From NCBI GenBank assembly GCA_038237805.1, contig JBBRYI010000001.1:62001-126000 (forward strand): a stretch of DNA of 64,000 bases, written 5' to 3'. Below the pieces are notes generated by a model that saw only the letters and a list, made by a program, of their open reading frames with translations, was not told where the DNA came from and ran no database searches. The stretch is from JBBQFI01 sp038237805. GTDB lineage: Bacteria > Verrucomicrobiota > Verrucomicrobiia > Chthoniobacterales > UBA10450. This document shows positions 45,251-53,488 of this stretch, in pieces. Both the position numbers and the translations under genes were made by a program. Numbering within the stretch: the first letter of the stretch is position 1; each line of letters begins with the position of its first letter.

Positions 45251-45745
45251 TCAAGCGCCTCCGGTTTCGCGCAGGATAAATTCCTGCAGAAAGCCGTAGA
45301 AATTTACCTGGAAAAGGCTCAGATCGCGGCGCGACCCGATCGGGGATCGATAATGATCGCAGAGCTCGCCTTCGTTAAAATTGTTCTTCGTGGCGATGAC
45401 GAGCCGCGCTTGGTTGAGCGCATTAAGCCAGTCATCTGCGTGCTCGGTCGGAATTCGCAGCGTGCAGTTGGCAAACGGTTTCTCGCTACCGTTGAGCTGT
45501 TGCAGATCGCTCGCCACGGTTTCGGTCGCTGATTGAAAGAGGCGACGCAGTTCAGGCTGCACGTAAACTTTCCATTCTTCACAAATTTCCTTCTCGTTAG
45601 GCTGAGCCGGCTCGCTGAAGATGCGTTGCTCGGCTGCGGCCGCGTCGTCGCATTTTGTGCTGGATGGAATTTGCCGCAGAAGTTCCGCTAAAAAAGGATC
45701 GAGTTCGGAAAGCTCCAGAACATCGTCCTTGCGTCGGAACTCCAT
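45251..45745 (-). CDS. DUF2017-family protein
   Basis: This 164-residue helical protein follows clpS after one base. The pattern (ELDPFLAELLRQIP near the N-terminus, LNQARLVIATKNNF, and RRDLSLFQVNFYGFLQE at the end) fits DUF2017, which is paired with clpS in Actinobacteria too. A role in adaptor-mediated ClpAP proteolysis is inferred from that pairing only. Confidence 0.7.
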   Translation of the reverse strand: MEFRRKDDVLELSELDPFLAELLRQIPSSTKCDDAAAAEQRIFSEPAQPNEKEICEEWKVYVQPELRRLFQSATETVASDLQQLNGSEKPFANCTLRIPTEHADDWLNALNQARLVIATKNNFNEGELCDHYRSPIGSRRDLSLFQVNFYGFLQEFILRETGGA

Positions 45746-45746
45746 A

Positions 45747-46082
45747 TCAACTCACGCGCTCGAGCGTGGCGAGCAGCAGATAACCGTGCAGCTGCTGCAC
45801 ATAAAGTTCGGCGCGCTCGCGCATGCCGCTCCATAGAATCGAACGACCCTTCTGATGCACCTCGATCATGTGGCGCTCCGCCTTTTCGCGTGGATAACCA
45901 AACACTTTTTGAAATACCATCGTCACGTAGGTCATCAGGTTGACTGGATCGTTGTGCACCACCACTTGCCAGGGAACGTCGACGGCTTCTTCGGTTTTGG
46001 TTAGCTCTTCAAGCTCGGGATTTCTGACCGCTGATTCGAATATTGTCTGCTCTGGAATCCCCTGCCCTAACCGCCCGCTCAT
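45747..46082 (-). CDS. clpS: ATP-dependent Clp protease adaptor ClpS
   Basis: ClpS delivers N-degron substrates to ClpA. The 111-residue protein has a variable N-terminal arm, then VPWQVVVHNDPVNLMTYVTM, with the HNDPVN motif that lines the N-degron pocket, and AERHMIEVHQKGRSILWSG. It sits 20 bases downstream of ybeY and one base before the DUF2017 gene. Confidence 0.93.
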   Translation of the reverse strand: MSGRLGQGIPEQTIFESAVRNPELEELTKTEEAVDVPWQVVVHNDPVNLMTYVTMVFQKVFGYPREKAERHMIEVHQKGRSILWSGMRERAELYVQQLHGYLLLATLERVS

Positions 46083-46102
46083 GGGCGCAAAGCTAACATA
46101 CG

Positions 46103-46549
46103 TTATCGTCGGCTCAAAGCTGTTGTAGCGGCCATATGCGTAATACGCTCCTGCAGGGTGCGCATCACTTTCGCTTTAAATGGAACCTTTTCGTCGAATC
46201 CGCGCAGATGCAGAAGCCCGTGCACGAGGTAGAGCTGAATTTCTCTCAACAAAGCGCTGCGAAACGCGCCAGCCTGCCGTCGCGCAGTTTCGACGCTAAT
46301 GAAAATTTCACCGTGATGGAAGGTGATTACGTCTGTCGGCCCATCGAGCTGAAGGAATCGTCGATGCAATTCGCTCATCCGGCGATCGGAGACCAGGATC
46401 ACATCAATGTGCGATAATTTCGATGGAAGGGCTCCTTTGGCCCGCGATCTCACCGACAGTTCGAGCGCGTGTTCGGCAAAACTCTGCAGCCTAACGATAT
46501 CGATCTTAATCGCTCGTTGCCGATTATGAACCAAAATCGAGGGCCGCAT
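46103..46549 (-). CDS. ybeY: Endoribonuclease YbeY, altered metal motif
   Basis: From ATG 46549 (MRPSILVHNRQRAIKIDIVR) the protein is 148 residues. ILVSDRRMSELHRRFLQLDG and PTDVITFHHGEI are typical of YbeY. The zinc motif reads VHGLLHLRGFDEKVPF: the first two His are present but the third, usually GYDH, is Glu (GFDE). Whether Glu can serve as ligand is unknown. The start lies 26 bases inside panE. Confidence 0.88.
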   Translation of the reverse strand: MRPSILVHNRQRAIKIDIVRLQSFAEHALELSVRSRAKGALPSKLSHIDVILVSDRRMSELHRRFLQLDGPTDVITFHHGEIFISVETARRQAGAFRSALLREIQLYLVHGLLHLRGFDEKVPFKAKVMRTLQERITHMAATTALSRR

Positions 46550-47519
46550 CGTTCGACTCGTTAGGCACGAAAACAGGTTTCGCGCGGTTTTGTTCGTCAA
46601 GCTCGCGCAGTTGAGCATAAAGCGCCGCGAGCCGTGGCACATTCGCGCCAGCCGCACTCGCTCGGCGCAACGGTTCTCCCCAGATCGCTTCGATTTCAAG
46701 AGGTTTGCCCGCTTCAAAATCGATCAGTGTCGAAGGCTTGTAGTCGCCCATTTCTTCCGTGCGTTTCATTTGCTTGAGCGCTTCCGCTGTCGGCAGAAAG
46801 TGTCCGCACGCGCCCGCCGCCGCGATCACTTCATCCATAAGCGCGAGTGCATTCGCTCTCAACTTGTCGTCCGCAAGAATCGTCGCTGTATCAACGCCAC
46901 CAGCCGTGAGCGACAATCCATTAAATGGAATATTCCAGACAAGTTTCCGCCAGCGTTCCAGCTCGAGAGATTCGACAACGGTGCAGGTAACTCCGCAACG
47001 TTTGAATTCCCAAGCGATGTCGTGCGTTCTAGGCAACGGATATCCGCGATATTCACCGAGCGCCACCCGTCCGTAATCGTAATGCTCGATCACGCCCGGC
47101 TTGATACGACTGAGACAAACAAAACAGAGAGCGCCGAGGACGCGTTCGTTTCCGAAATGTTCGGCCAGAAAATCGTCGTTACCGAAACCGTTCTGCAAAG
47201 TGAGCAACATCGTTTTCTCGTGCAGTAATGGCGGAATTAGCTCGAGCAAATCTGAGTTCGATGTCGCCTTGAGCGCGACCAACACGAGATCAGCTGGTCC
47301 TATCTCGCCCGTGGAGGCGTAACAATTCACCTTCGCCACGCGAAAGTTTCCGGTCTTGCTGCGAACGCTAATTCCGTATTTGCGGATGACGGCGCGATCT
47401 CGGCGGATCAAAAAATGCACGTCGCGCCCGTAGTAAGCGAGCTTCGCTCCGTAATAACTTCCAATTGCGCCGGAACCGACGACAGCGACGCGGAGTTGTG
47501 GCAGCGGATGCTTCGCCAT
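46524..47519 (-). CDS. panE: 2-dehydropantoate 2-reductase
   Basis: Ketopantoate reductase makes pantoate for coenzyme A. The NADPH fold shows VVGSGAIGSYYGAKLA (14-29), LVALKAT and LTLQNGFGND; WRKLVWNIPFNGLSLTAGG carries the catalytic Lys region. Length 331 is slightly above normal. panB and panC are not nearby. It ends inside the start of ybeY. Confidence 0.9.
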   Translation of the reverse strand: MAKHPLPQLRVAVVGSGAIGSYYGAKLAYYGRDVHFLIRRDRAVIRKYGISVRSKTGNFRVAKVNCYASTGEIGPADLVLVALKATSNSDLLELIPPLLHEKTMLLTLQNGFGNDDFLAEHFGNERVLGALCFVCLSRIKPGVIEHYDYGRVALGEYRGYPLPRTHDIAWEFKRCGVTCTVVESLELERWRKLVWNIPFNGLSLTAGGVDTATILADDKLRANALALMDEVIAAAGACGHFLPTAEALKQMKRTEEMGDYKPSTLIDFEAGKPLEIEAIWGEPLRRASAAGANVPRLAALYAQLRELDEQNRAKPVFVPNESNDAALDFGS

Positions 47520-48800
47520 TCAGGCTGGTGGCCTCATTTCCGCCTGAAAGTTCCGCGTGATCAAACGCGCACCTTTGTTGAAACTGACGTAGGCCCACGC
47601 CCATTGCAGGAGAACAATGATGCGATTACGGAACCCGACGAGGAAAAGAATGTGTACGAACAACCAGGCGAGCCACGCCGGAAATCCACTGAAATGCACG
47701 AAATTCAGATCGGCTACCGCTTTGTTGCGGCCGATGGTGGCCATGCTGCCCTTGTTGAAATACCAAAAACGCTGCGGCTTCCGGTTATCGAGCATAGCAA
47801 GAATGTTGTTGGCAGCATGACGTCCTTGTTGCATCGCGACCGGCGAAACCCCGGGAAGTGGTGAGCCCGTTTGATGCGGAAAATTTGCCAGGTCGCCGAT
47901 GACCTGGACTTCGGGATGACCGGGAATAGTGAGATCGTTGTTGACCATCACGCGACCGACTCGATCGACCGGGACGCCTAACGAGCGTCCGACGAACGAT
48001 GCCGTATTTCCAGCTGCCCAAATCTTCACGCGGGAGGGAATGAATTTGTCGCCGATGTTCAGTCCCGCGTCAGTCAGATTCGTGGCGTGTATCCCAGTGT
48101 AGACTTCGACGCCGAGGTCGCGCAACTGCGCGAGCGCCTTTTCCGATAAGTCTTCCGGGAATCCCGAGATCAAGCGACGATCGCCTTCGATCAAAATGAC
48201 GCGAGCGCTTGAAGGATCGATATGCCGAAAATCCTTGTCGAGGGTGTAGCGCGCAATTTCCGCAATCGCGCCGGCCATTTCCACGCCCGTCGGGCCGCCC
48301 CCGATGACAACAAATGTGAGAGCGGCGCGTCTATCCGCTTCGTCGGTTATTTTTTCCGCATATTCAAACGCCATCAAAATCCGCCGGCGAATTTCAATCG
48401 CGTCCTCCAGACTTTTCAACCCGGGCGCGAGCTTCTCCCATTCGTCATGTCCGAAGTATGAATGGCGCGAGCCAGTCGCGAGAACGAGGTAGTCGTAGGA
48501 AAATTCGCAATCGGTCGTGAGAATTTTTTTCGCTTCGACATCAACCGCGCGCACTTCGGAAAGTATGACGGCCATGTTGCGGCATTTGCTCAAGATGGCG
48601 CGGATCGGTGCGGCGATATCGGCTGGGGAAAGCGCCGCCGTCGCAACCTGATACAACAGCGGCTGGAAAAGGTGGTAGTTGGTGCGATCGATCACCGTCA
48701 CGCGCACCGGTTGGCCCGCGAGTTTTTTTGCAGCTTCCAATCCGCCGAAGCCACCGCCGACAATGATGACATGCGGCGGTGTTGCATCGTCATTTTCCAT
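47520..48800 (-). CDS. ndh: Type II NADH dehydrogenase
   Basis: NDH-2 passes electrons from NADH to quinone without pumping protons. From ATG 48800 the 426-residue protein has the FAD-binding VIIVGGGFGGLEAAKKL, the NADH-binding FVVIGGGPTGVEMAGAIAEI, and a C-terminal amphipathic/hydrophobic region (AWLAWLFVHILFLVGFRNRI) for membrane attachment. The longer upstream frame crosses a repeat. Its last codon is one base from the panE start. Confidence 0.93.
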   Translation of the reverse strand: MENDDATPPHVIIVGGGFGGLEAAKKLAGQPVRVTVIDRTNYHLFQPLLYQVATAALSPADIAAPIRAILSKCRNMAVILSEVRAVDVEAKKILTTDCEFSYDYLVLATGSRHSYFGHDEWEKLAPGLKSLEDAIEIRRRILMAFEYAEKITDEADRRAALTFVVIGGGPTGVEMAGAIAEIARYTLDKDFRHIDPSSARVILIEGDRRLISGFPEDLSEKALAQLRDLGVEVYTGIHATNLTDAGLNIGDKFIPSRVKIWAAGNTASFVGRSLGVPVDRVGRVMVNNDLTIPGHPEVQVIGDLANFPHQTGSPLPGVSPVAMQQGRHAANNILAMLDNRKPQRFWYFNKGSMATIGRNKAVADLNFVHFSGFPAWLAWLFVHILFLVGFRNRIIVLLQWAWAYVSFNKGARLITRNFQAEMRPPA

Positions 48801-48888
48801 GCGGCGTAAGCTTGGAGGAGAAAAATTATGACGCCAGATATTTGTTATCGGGTTTGGCGTAGTTGCTTCGTCCTTGTTGTAGCTGCTT

Positions 48889-48978
48889 GTTGTAGCTGCC
48901 TCCGTCACGGAGGCAGAAGACCGCAAGAGGCCCGAGCATTGTTCGTCCCTGCCGCTGAGGACAGCGGCAGCTACAACA
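48889..48978. repeat. Palindromic repeat family B copy 2
   Basis: The element has GTAGCTGCCTCCGTCACGG... then CTGCCGCTG...CAGCGGCAGCTACAA, with a partial extra TTGTAGCTGC at its left end. The inner stems are TCCG/CGGA and GCTG/CAGC, which differ from copies 1 and 3 but remain complementary. It occupies most of the 231-base gap between ndh and rpmI. Confidence 0.85.
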
Positions 48979-49031
48979 GATAGAAATAAAGCAGTTGTAA
49001 GAAACGAGTGCGCAACTATCTTTCGCGCCCT

Positions 49032-49241
49032 ATGCCAAAGTCCATCGCGCGCAGCAAAACCCGCAAAGCGGTCGCGAAACGTTTCAAGATCACCGGGACG
49101 GGAAAGATTTTACGCGCGCATTCTTCGCGCCGCCATTTGATGTCGGCAAAAAACGCGAAGCGCAAACGCCAGCTAAGCAAAGCAGGTCTTGTCGATAAGA
49201 CCGATATGGCGCGCGTCAAAGCGAATCTCCCGTTCGCTTGA
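49032..49241 (+). CDS. rpmI: 50S ribosomal protein L35
   Basis: From ATG 49032 the 69-residue protein reads MPKSIARSKTRKAVAKRFKI and ends ARVKANLPFA, with the KRFKITGTGKILR and SSRRHLMSAKNAKRKRQL motifs of L35. The usual neighbours infC and rplT are absent; the next gene is on the other strand. A 9-mer copy (49258) lies just after the stop. Confidence 0.93.
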   Translation: MPKSIARSKTRKAVAKRFKITGTGKILRAHSSRRHLMSAKNAKRKRQLSKAGLVDKTDMARVKANLPFA

Positions 49242-49278
49242 GATCGCCAGTTGTTTGGCCTAACGAATCGTCGTTTCG

Positions 49279-50316
49279 TTACGATTCGTTGTTTCGCTTC
49301 GCCATCCGATCGGTAAAACGTCCGAGCCAGCCGTTGTCGTTTTTCGAGGGTCTGCTTTCCCAGCCGGACCGCAACTGATTGCCGCTCGAATTTGTCGGCC
49401 GCGGCAGCAGGCGATTGACGAGTTTCATCGCATATCCGGTCAGATTCGGAAACAATGCGTTGCCCGCAATTCCAATTCTTGCGGGAAGCGGCATGATCAG
49501 TGAAGGCAGCCCTGCTCGACACGCTTCAACAATCTTTGCCGCAGCGCGCTCATCGTCGATCGATCCAACCGGGAGCGAAGCGGAAACGGAGAACCAGGCA
49601 TATTCGGCGGCGTGATCGCCTTTAAATTTCGCATTCACATGCGAACCGGTGCGCATCAATCCCGGTGTGACGGTTGTGACATGAATGTTATCGAGCGCGA
49701 GTTCAGCACGCATAGAATCCGACAACCCAACGAGCGCAAATTTTCCGGCGCAATAGGGCGCGAGGTGCGGCACCGCGAGTTTACCGCCGATTGAACTGAT
49801 ATTGACGATGCGACCACCGCCGGCGCGGCGCATATGCGGAACAACCTTGCGAATCAAATTAAAGGGTGCCCAAAAATGAATATTGATCGAGCGCTCGAAA
49901 TCTTCGCGTTGCATGTGCGCAAGAGGCCCAACTTCGATCACGCCCGCGTTGTTGATCAGGACGTCGATCGCGCCGAAGCGATTGATCACTTTTTCAACCG
50001 CGCCTTCCGTCTGCGCGCGATCCAGCAAATCGCACACGATCGTAATGGCCTCACCGCCAACTCCGGCCAATTCCTCGCGAGCGCGCGCTAGTTCATTCCC
50101 ATCGCGCGCCAGCAATGCGACGCGACCACCCTCGGCGCAAATGCGCCGCGCGATCACCAGCCCTAATCCCCGCGATCCGCCCGTGATCAGGACCGACTTA
50201 CCATCGAAAGAAAAACTTTTGCGCAGAGCGCGCGAAATGGCCCAGCTCGTTAGGGCAATGCCGCCGAAGATCAATAGCCAGGACCGTCTCGCACCGTCAT
50301 CATTCAGCTTCATCAT
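49279..50316 (-). CDS. Membrane-anchored short-chain dehydrogenase/reductase
   Basis: A hydrophobic N-terminal segment (about 13-28, WLLIFGGIALTSWAIS) precedes a classical SDR domain: TGGSRGLG (cofactor), NNAG, the catalytic Ser in NISSIGG and YCAGK (Tyr/Lys). A C-terminal extension of about 70 residues is basic and hydrophilic. The substrate is unknown. It overlaps the smpB stop (ATGA). Confidence 0.88.
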   Translation of the reverse strand: MMKLNDDGARRSWLLIFGGIALTSWAISRALRKSFSFDGKSVLITGGSRGLGLVIARRICAEGGRVALLARDGNELARAREELAGVGGEAITIVCDLLDRAQTEGAVEKVINRFGAIDVLINNAGVIEVGPLAHMQREDFERSINIHFWAPFNLIRKVVPHMRRAGGGRIVNISSIGGKLAVPHLAPYCAGKFALVGLSDSMRAELALDNIHVTTVTPGLMRTGSHVNAKFKGDHAAEYAWFSVSASLPVGSIDDERAAAKIVEACRAGLPSLIMPLPARIGIAGNALFPNLTGYAMKLVNRLLPRPTNSSGNQLRSGWESRPSKNDNGWLGRFTDRMAKRNNES

Positions 50317-50774
50317 CCGTGCTTTTGGTTGAACCGCGCTACCTCACGTTGCGTTTCCCGATCAGTCGCGCGCTTCTTCAAATCCTGTCGCTTGTCGTGC
50401 GCCACTTTTCCTTGTGCCACACCGAGTTCGGTTTTCAATCGGCCATTTTTCCAATACAGCTTGAGGACAACGAGTGTGCGTCCGGCGACATTTGTCAGGC
50501 CGTAAAGCTTTTCGATCTCGGCACGATGCAGCAAAAGTTTCCGCACCCGCTTGGCCGCCGGGATTTCATGACTGGCGCGCTCGTACGGTTGAATGTCTGC
50601 GTTGTAAAGAAACGCCTCACCGTTTTCGATGCGCGCAAAAGCATCGCTGATGTTTGCCTTGCCGGCGCGGATCGATTTGACCTCGCTGCCCTTCAGCGCG
50701 ATGCCCGCTTCGTAACGCTCGAGGATATGGAAATCGCGAAGCGCTTTGCGATTAAGAATCGACTCGGTCGCCAT
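50313..50774 (-). CDS. smpB: SsrA-binding protein SmpB
   Basis: SmpB brings tmRNA to stalled ribosomes. From ATG 50774 the 153-residue protein reads MATESILNRKALRDFHILER, with YEAGIALKGSEVKSIRAGK and the C-terminal KVAHDKRQDLKKR basic tail. The tmRNA gene is not in the window. Confidence 0.96.
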   Translation of the reverse strand: MATESILNRKALRDFHILERYEAGIALKGSEVKSIRAGKANISDAFARIENGEAFLYNADIQPYERASHEIPAAKRVRKLLLHRAEIEKLYGLTNVAGRTLVVLKLYWKNGRLKTELGVAQGKVAHDKRQDLKKRATDRETQREVARFNQKHG

Positions 50775-50853
50775 GATTGGCACACCGTAGCACAAGCGGC
50801 TCGCTCGTGAACAACTGCGAACAATTCACAGGCTCGACGCCTGTTCGACATTG

Positions 50854-51069
50854 TTAGGCGTCGTCGGCTTCTTCCTCGATCTTCTCGAAGGTCAATTTCC
50901 CCGCAATGATCTCCTTCAGCGCGATATCGGTGAGTGAAGCGCGCGGACCCGCTTCAACTAAGGGGCGATGCCCGAGGCCAAGCTGACGCACGCGCTTGGA
51001 AACGACGTTGATCAGGAGTTGCTGATTCGGGATCACGAGGGCCGCTTCTTGAAGGAGTTGAGTGGTCAT
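50854..51069 (-). CDS. rpoZ: RNA polymerase omega subunit
   Basis: From ATG 51069 the 71-residue protein reads MTTQLLQEAALVIPNQQLLI, followed by NVVSKRVRQLGLGHRPLVE and DIALKEIIAGKL, the omega signature. An open frame continues 51 codons upstream but lacks omega-like sequence, so I chose the internal start. The stop TAA sits in a near-copy of the 9-mer (GCC TAA CAA). Confidence 0.88.
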   Translation of the reverse strand: MTTQLLQEAALVIPNQQLLINVVSKRVRQLGLGHRPLVEAGPRASLTDIALKEIIAGKLTFEKIEEEADDA

Positions 51070-51411
51070 ATTGCGCAGGGTGCGGACGGCGCGAATCGCC
51101 TCCGTGGGGAAGTGAAGAATTGTCGGCGAGTCGTCTGCGAGTGGTGACGGAGCGAGGTTGGAGACGAGCATCGTGGACAAAAAGCGAATCGGAATTTTGC
51201 GAGGCAAGCGCACGCTTGTCAAACGGTTTGTTAATTCATTTGCCTAGGCGTACGATCACGCTCCCAAGGAAATAAGAGCCCGCCGACTGCGTGCGCTGCG
51301 CGATCAAGACGGTAAAACGTCTCTCGACGAATTCGAGCAGCGCAAACTAAAGACGAGTCGGCGGTACTTCTTGCCACAGCAATAAAAATGCGCGAAGTAG
51401 TGGCCCTCCTT
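51070..51411. other. Gene-free spacer with an EF-hand-like remnant
   Basis: No intact gene is visible. On the plus strand a stop-to-stop frame (51248-51385) lacks a usual start but encodes RDQDGKTSLDEFEQRK (from about 51299), which fits the EF-hand loop pattern DxDGxxSLxEF. It may be the tail of a decayed EF-hand gene. The rest probably holds the rpoZ promoter. Confidence 0.4.
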
Positions 51412-51485
51412 CGGGCTGTGGCTCAGCTTGGTAGAGCGCCTGCCTCGGGTGCAGGAGGTCCAGGGTTCAAATCCCTGCAGCCCGA
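51412..51485 (+). tRNA. tRNA-Pro (anticodon CGG)
   Basis: The cloverleaf is complete: acceptor CGGGCTG (51412-51418) with CAGCCCG (51478-51484), D arm GCTC...GAGC, anticodon stem CCTGC/GCAGG with loop CTCGGGT, and T arm CAGGG-TTCAAAT-CCCTG. The anticodon CGG reads CCG (Pro). The discriminator is A and CCA is not encoded. Confidence 0.95.
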
Positions 51486-51555
51486 CGTTTTTCATTTAGC
51501 GAGTGAGTGAGTTAGCGATTGTCAGCTTCGCAATTGCCATCACGTTGTCGCTGCA

Positions 51556-52230
51556 ATGAATGAGGCCGTTCTAACGACCATCGCGATCACTGGTTTTGGG
51601 GTGGCGTTTTTTCATGCCGCGATTCCGACGCATTGGTTGCCGTTTGTTTTAACGGGGAGAGCGCAACGCTGGAGTCACGCGCGCACGCTCGCGATCACTG
51701 CGCTTGCGGGAAGCGGGCATGTGCTTTTTACCGCGCTGCTTGGGTTGCTCATCGCCTGGTTCGGCATCGTGCTGAATGAAAAAATCGGCGACTGGTTTCC
51801 GCGTCTCGCGGGGGGCGTGTTGTTGCTTCTCGGTCTCTTTTATATTTTTCGCCAGATGATCAACAAAGGTCACGCGCATAAACATTTGGTAGGGGGACAT
51901 GCTCATGCGTCGGAGGATCATCATCACGAACACGGGCGTCACGTTTCGGATCGCGTCGCCGTTACGAGTTTGCTCGCCATGCTGACCTTTTCGCCATGCG
52001 AAGCATTTCTTCCGATTTACGCTTCCGGTGTTCGCTTTGGCTGGAGTGGCTTCGCCTTGCTCACGGCGATTCTTTCCGTCGGTTGTGTGACCGGGATGGT
52101 GGTCTTTACGGCCCTCACACTCGCTGGTGTTCGCCGAATAAAACTCGGCCTGCTGGAAAAGTATGAGAGTGGATTGATGGGCGTTCTACTTTGCGTAATC
52201 GGCGTCTTGATTATTTTATTTGAGAAATGA
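51556..52230 (+). CDS. UreH/NicO-like metal transporter with His-rich loop
   Basis: The 224-residue protein has about six transmembrane helices and a His-rich cytoplasmic loop (about 104-130: GHAHKHLVGGHAHASEDHHH). FHAAIPTHWLPF near the N-terminus and LTFSPCEAFLPIYASG match the UreH/NicO/sulfite-exporter-like superfamily. Nickel, cobalt or another divalent metal is a likely substrate. It overlaps the next gene by four bases (ATGA), a cation diffusion facilitator, supporting a metal-homeostasis role. Confidence 0.78.
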   Translation: MNEAVLTTIAITGFGVAFFHAAIPTHWLPFVLTGRAQRWSHARTLAITALAGSGHVLFTALLGLLIAWFGIVLNEKIGDWFPRLAGGVLLLLGLFYIFRQMINKGHAHKHLVGGHAHASEDHHHEHGRHVSDRVAVTSLLAMLTFSPCEAFLPIYASGVRFGWSGFALLTAILSVGCVTGMVVFTALTLAGVRRIKLGLLEKYESGLMGVLLCVIGVLIILFEK

Positions 52231-53144
52231 CGCACGGAAAACACGACTGCTCGATGGGACACGGCGATGCGAACGTTTCGTTCACGTCCGCCTTCGCAAT
52301 CGGGGTAGCGTTGAATTTCGCGTTTGTCATTCTCGAAGTTACCTTCGGATTTATCGCGCACTCCCTCGCGCTCGTCGCCGACGCGGGGCACAACATGAGC
52401 GACGTTCTGGGATTATTACTCGCGTGGGGCGCCGCTGCGCTATCGCGACGCGCGCCCACGGAAAAGCGTACCTATGGATGGAAAAGCTCGTCTATTCTTG
52501 CCGCGCTTTTTAATAGCATTCTTCTTCTTGTTTCGGTCGGTGCGATTGCGTGGGAGGCAGTCCGCCGTTTGCATAACCCGCCTGATGTTGCCGGAAAAAC
52601 AATCATCTGGGTGTCAGCGATCGGCATTGTCATCAACACCGCGACAGCGCTTATGTTTTTTTCCGGACGAAAACACGACCTGAATATTCGCGGTGCTTTC
52701 ATGCATATGGCGGCCGATGCTGCTGTTTCGCTTGGGGTTGTCCTCGCCGGCTGGGCGATTCTCGTTTCCGGGGTGCGATGGATCGACCCGGCGGTGAGCC
52801 TTGTAATTGCCGCCGTTATCGTTTGGGGAACATGGAGCTTGCTCCGCGATTCAATCAATCTCGCGCTGCACGGAGTGCCCGAAGGAATCGAGATCGCAGC
52901 CGTGCGCGCGTATCTGGCAAGTTTGCCGCACGTGACCGCGGTGCACGACCTCCATGTCTGGCCAATGAGCACGACCGAAACCGCGTTGACTGCGCATCTG
53001 GTTCGCAGTGTCGATGATTGCGATTGCGCGTTACTCAATAGAGCGGCCCGCGATTTGCGTCTGCAATTTCAAATTCATCACGCCACTCTCCAATTCGAAA
53101 CCGTCGAACACGAATGCAGTCTGGCGTCGGAGGAAACCGTTTGA
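52227..53144 (+). CDS. Cation diffusion facilitator (CzcD/ZitB-like)
   Basis: CDF proteins export Zn2+, Co2+ or Cd2+ by proton antiport. The 305-residue protein has six transmembrane helices, the helix II motif LVADAGHNMSD and helix V HMAADAAVSLG (the two HxxxD metal sites), and a cytosolic C-terminal domain (VHDLHVWPMSTTETALTAHL). The His/Cys-rich N-terminus MTHGKHDCSMGHGD fits zinc. Translation is coupled to the upstream transporter. Confidence 0.93.
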   Translation: MTHGKHDCSMGHGDANVSFTSAFAIGVALNFAFVILEVTFGFIAHSLALVADAGHNMSDVLGLLLAWGAAALSRRAPTEKRTYGWKSSSILAALFNSILLLVSVGAIAWEAVRRLHNPPDVAGKTIIWVSAIGIVINTATALMFFSGRKHDLNIRGAFMHMAADAAVSLGVVLAGWAILVSGVRWIDPAVSLVIAAVIVWGTWSLLRDSINLALHGVPEGIEIAAVRAYLASLPHVTAVHDLHVWPMSTTETALTAHLVRSVDDCDCALLNRAARDLRLQFQIHHATLQFETVEHECSLASEETV

Positions 53145-53297
53145 TGAGAAATAAGACACGAAGTCCATTCAAACTGACAATTGGATCGCGCGTGCGGTTT
53201 CGCCGCAGTGGCGCAGGCGCTGTACTAAATGAAGAAGTGAGTTGCAGTTTGCTCTGAGCAGTGCTTGCATTGCGCCTGCTCGAAAGACTGAACTCGC

Positions 53298-53402
53298 ATG
53301 GGATCTCTGAAAAAACGTCGCAAGGCGAAAATCTCCAAACATAAGCGCCGCAAACGCATGAAGGAGAATCGCCACAAGAAACGTTTACGTTACAAATCTT
53401 AA
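53298..53402 (+). CDS. 34-residue AURKAIP1/COX24-like basic peptide
   Basis: The reading frame MGSLKKRRKAKISKHKRRKR followed by MKENRHKKRLRYKS encodes a Lys/Arg-rich peptide of the AURKAIP1/COX24 type, related to mitochondrial ribosomal protein mS38 and to small ribosome-associated peptides of Bacteroidota and related phyla. The ATG is at 53298. The preceding 153 bases hold no recognisable gene. A 9-mer copy (53422-53430) follows. Family membership is from pattern recognition. Confidence 0.8.
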   Translation: MGSLKKRRKAKISKHKRRKRMKENRHKKRLRYKS

Positions 53403-53488
53403 TTTCAGGGAGCCGCATTTCTCGTTAGGCGGAATTGATGCAGCGGCCGCGGTTTGCGCGTTTCTTTTCGTCCCGTTAGAATGCAAAC

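Noticed and set aside
51070..51222. Longer rpoZ product starting at 51222
   Set aside because: The added 51 residues do not resemble omega and would exceed the usual size; the internal ATG gives a normal N-terminus.
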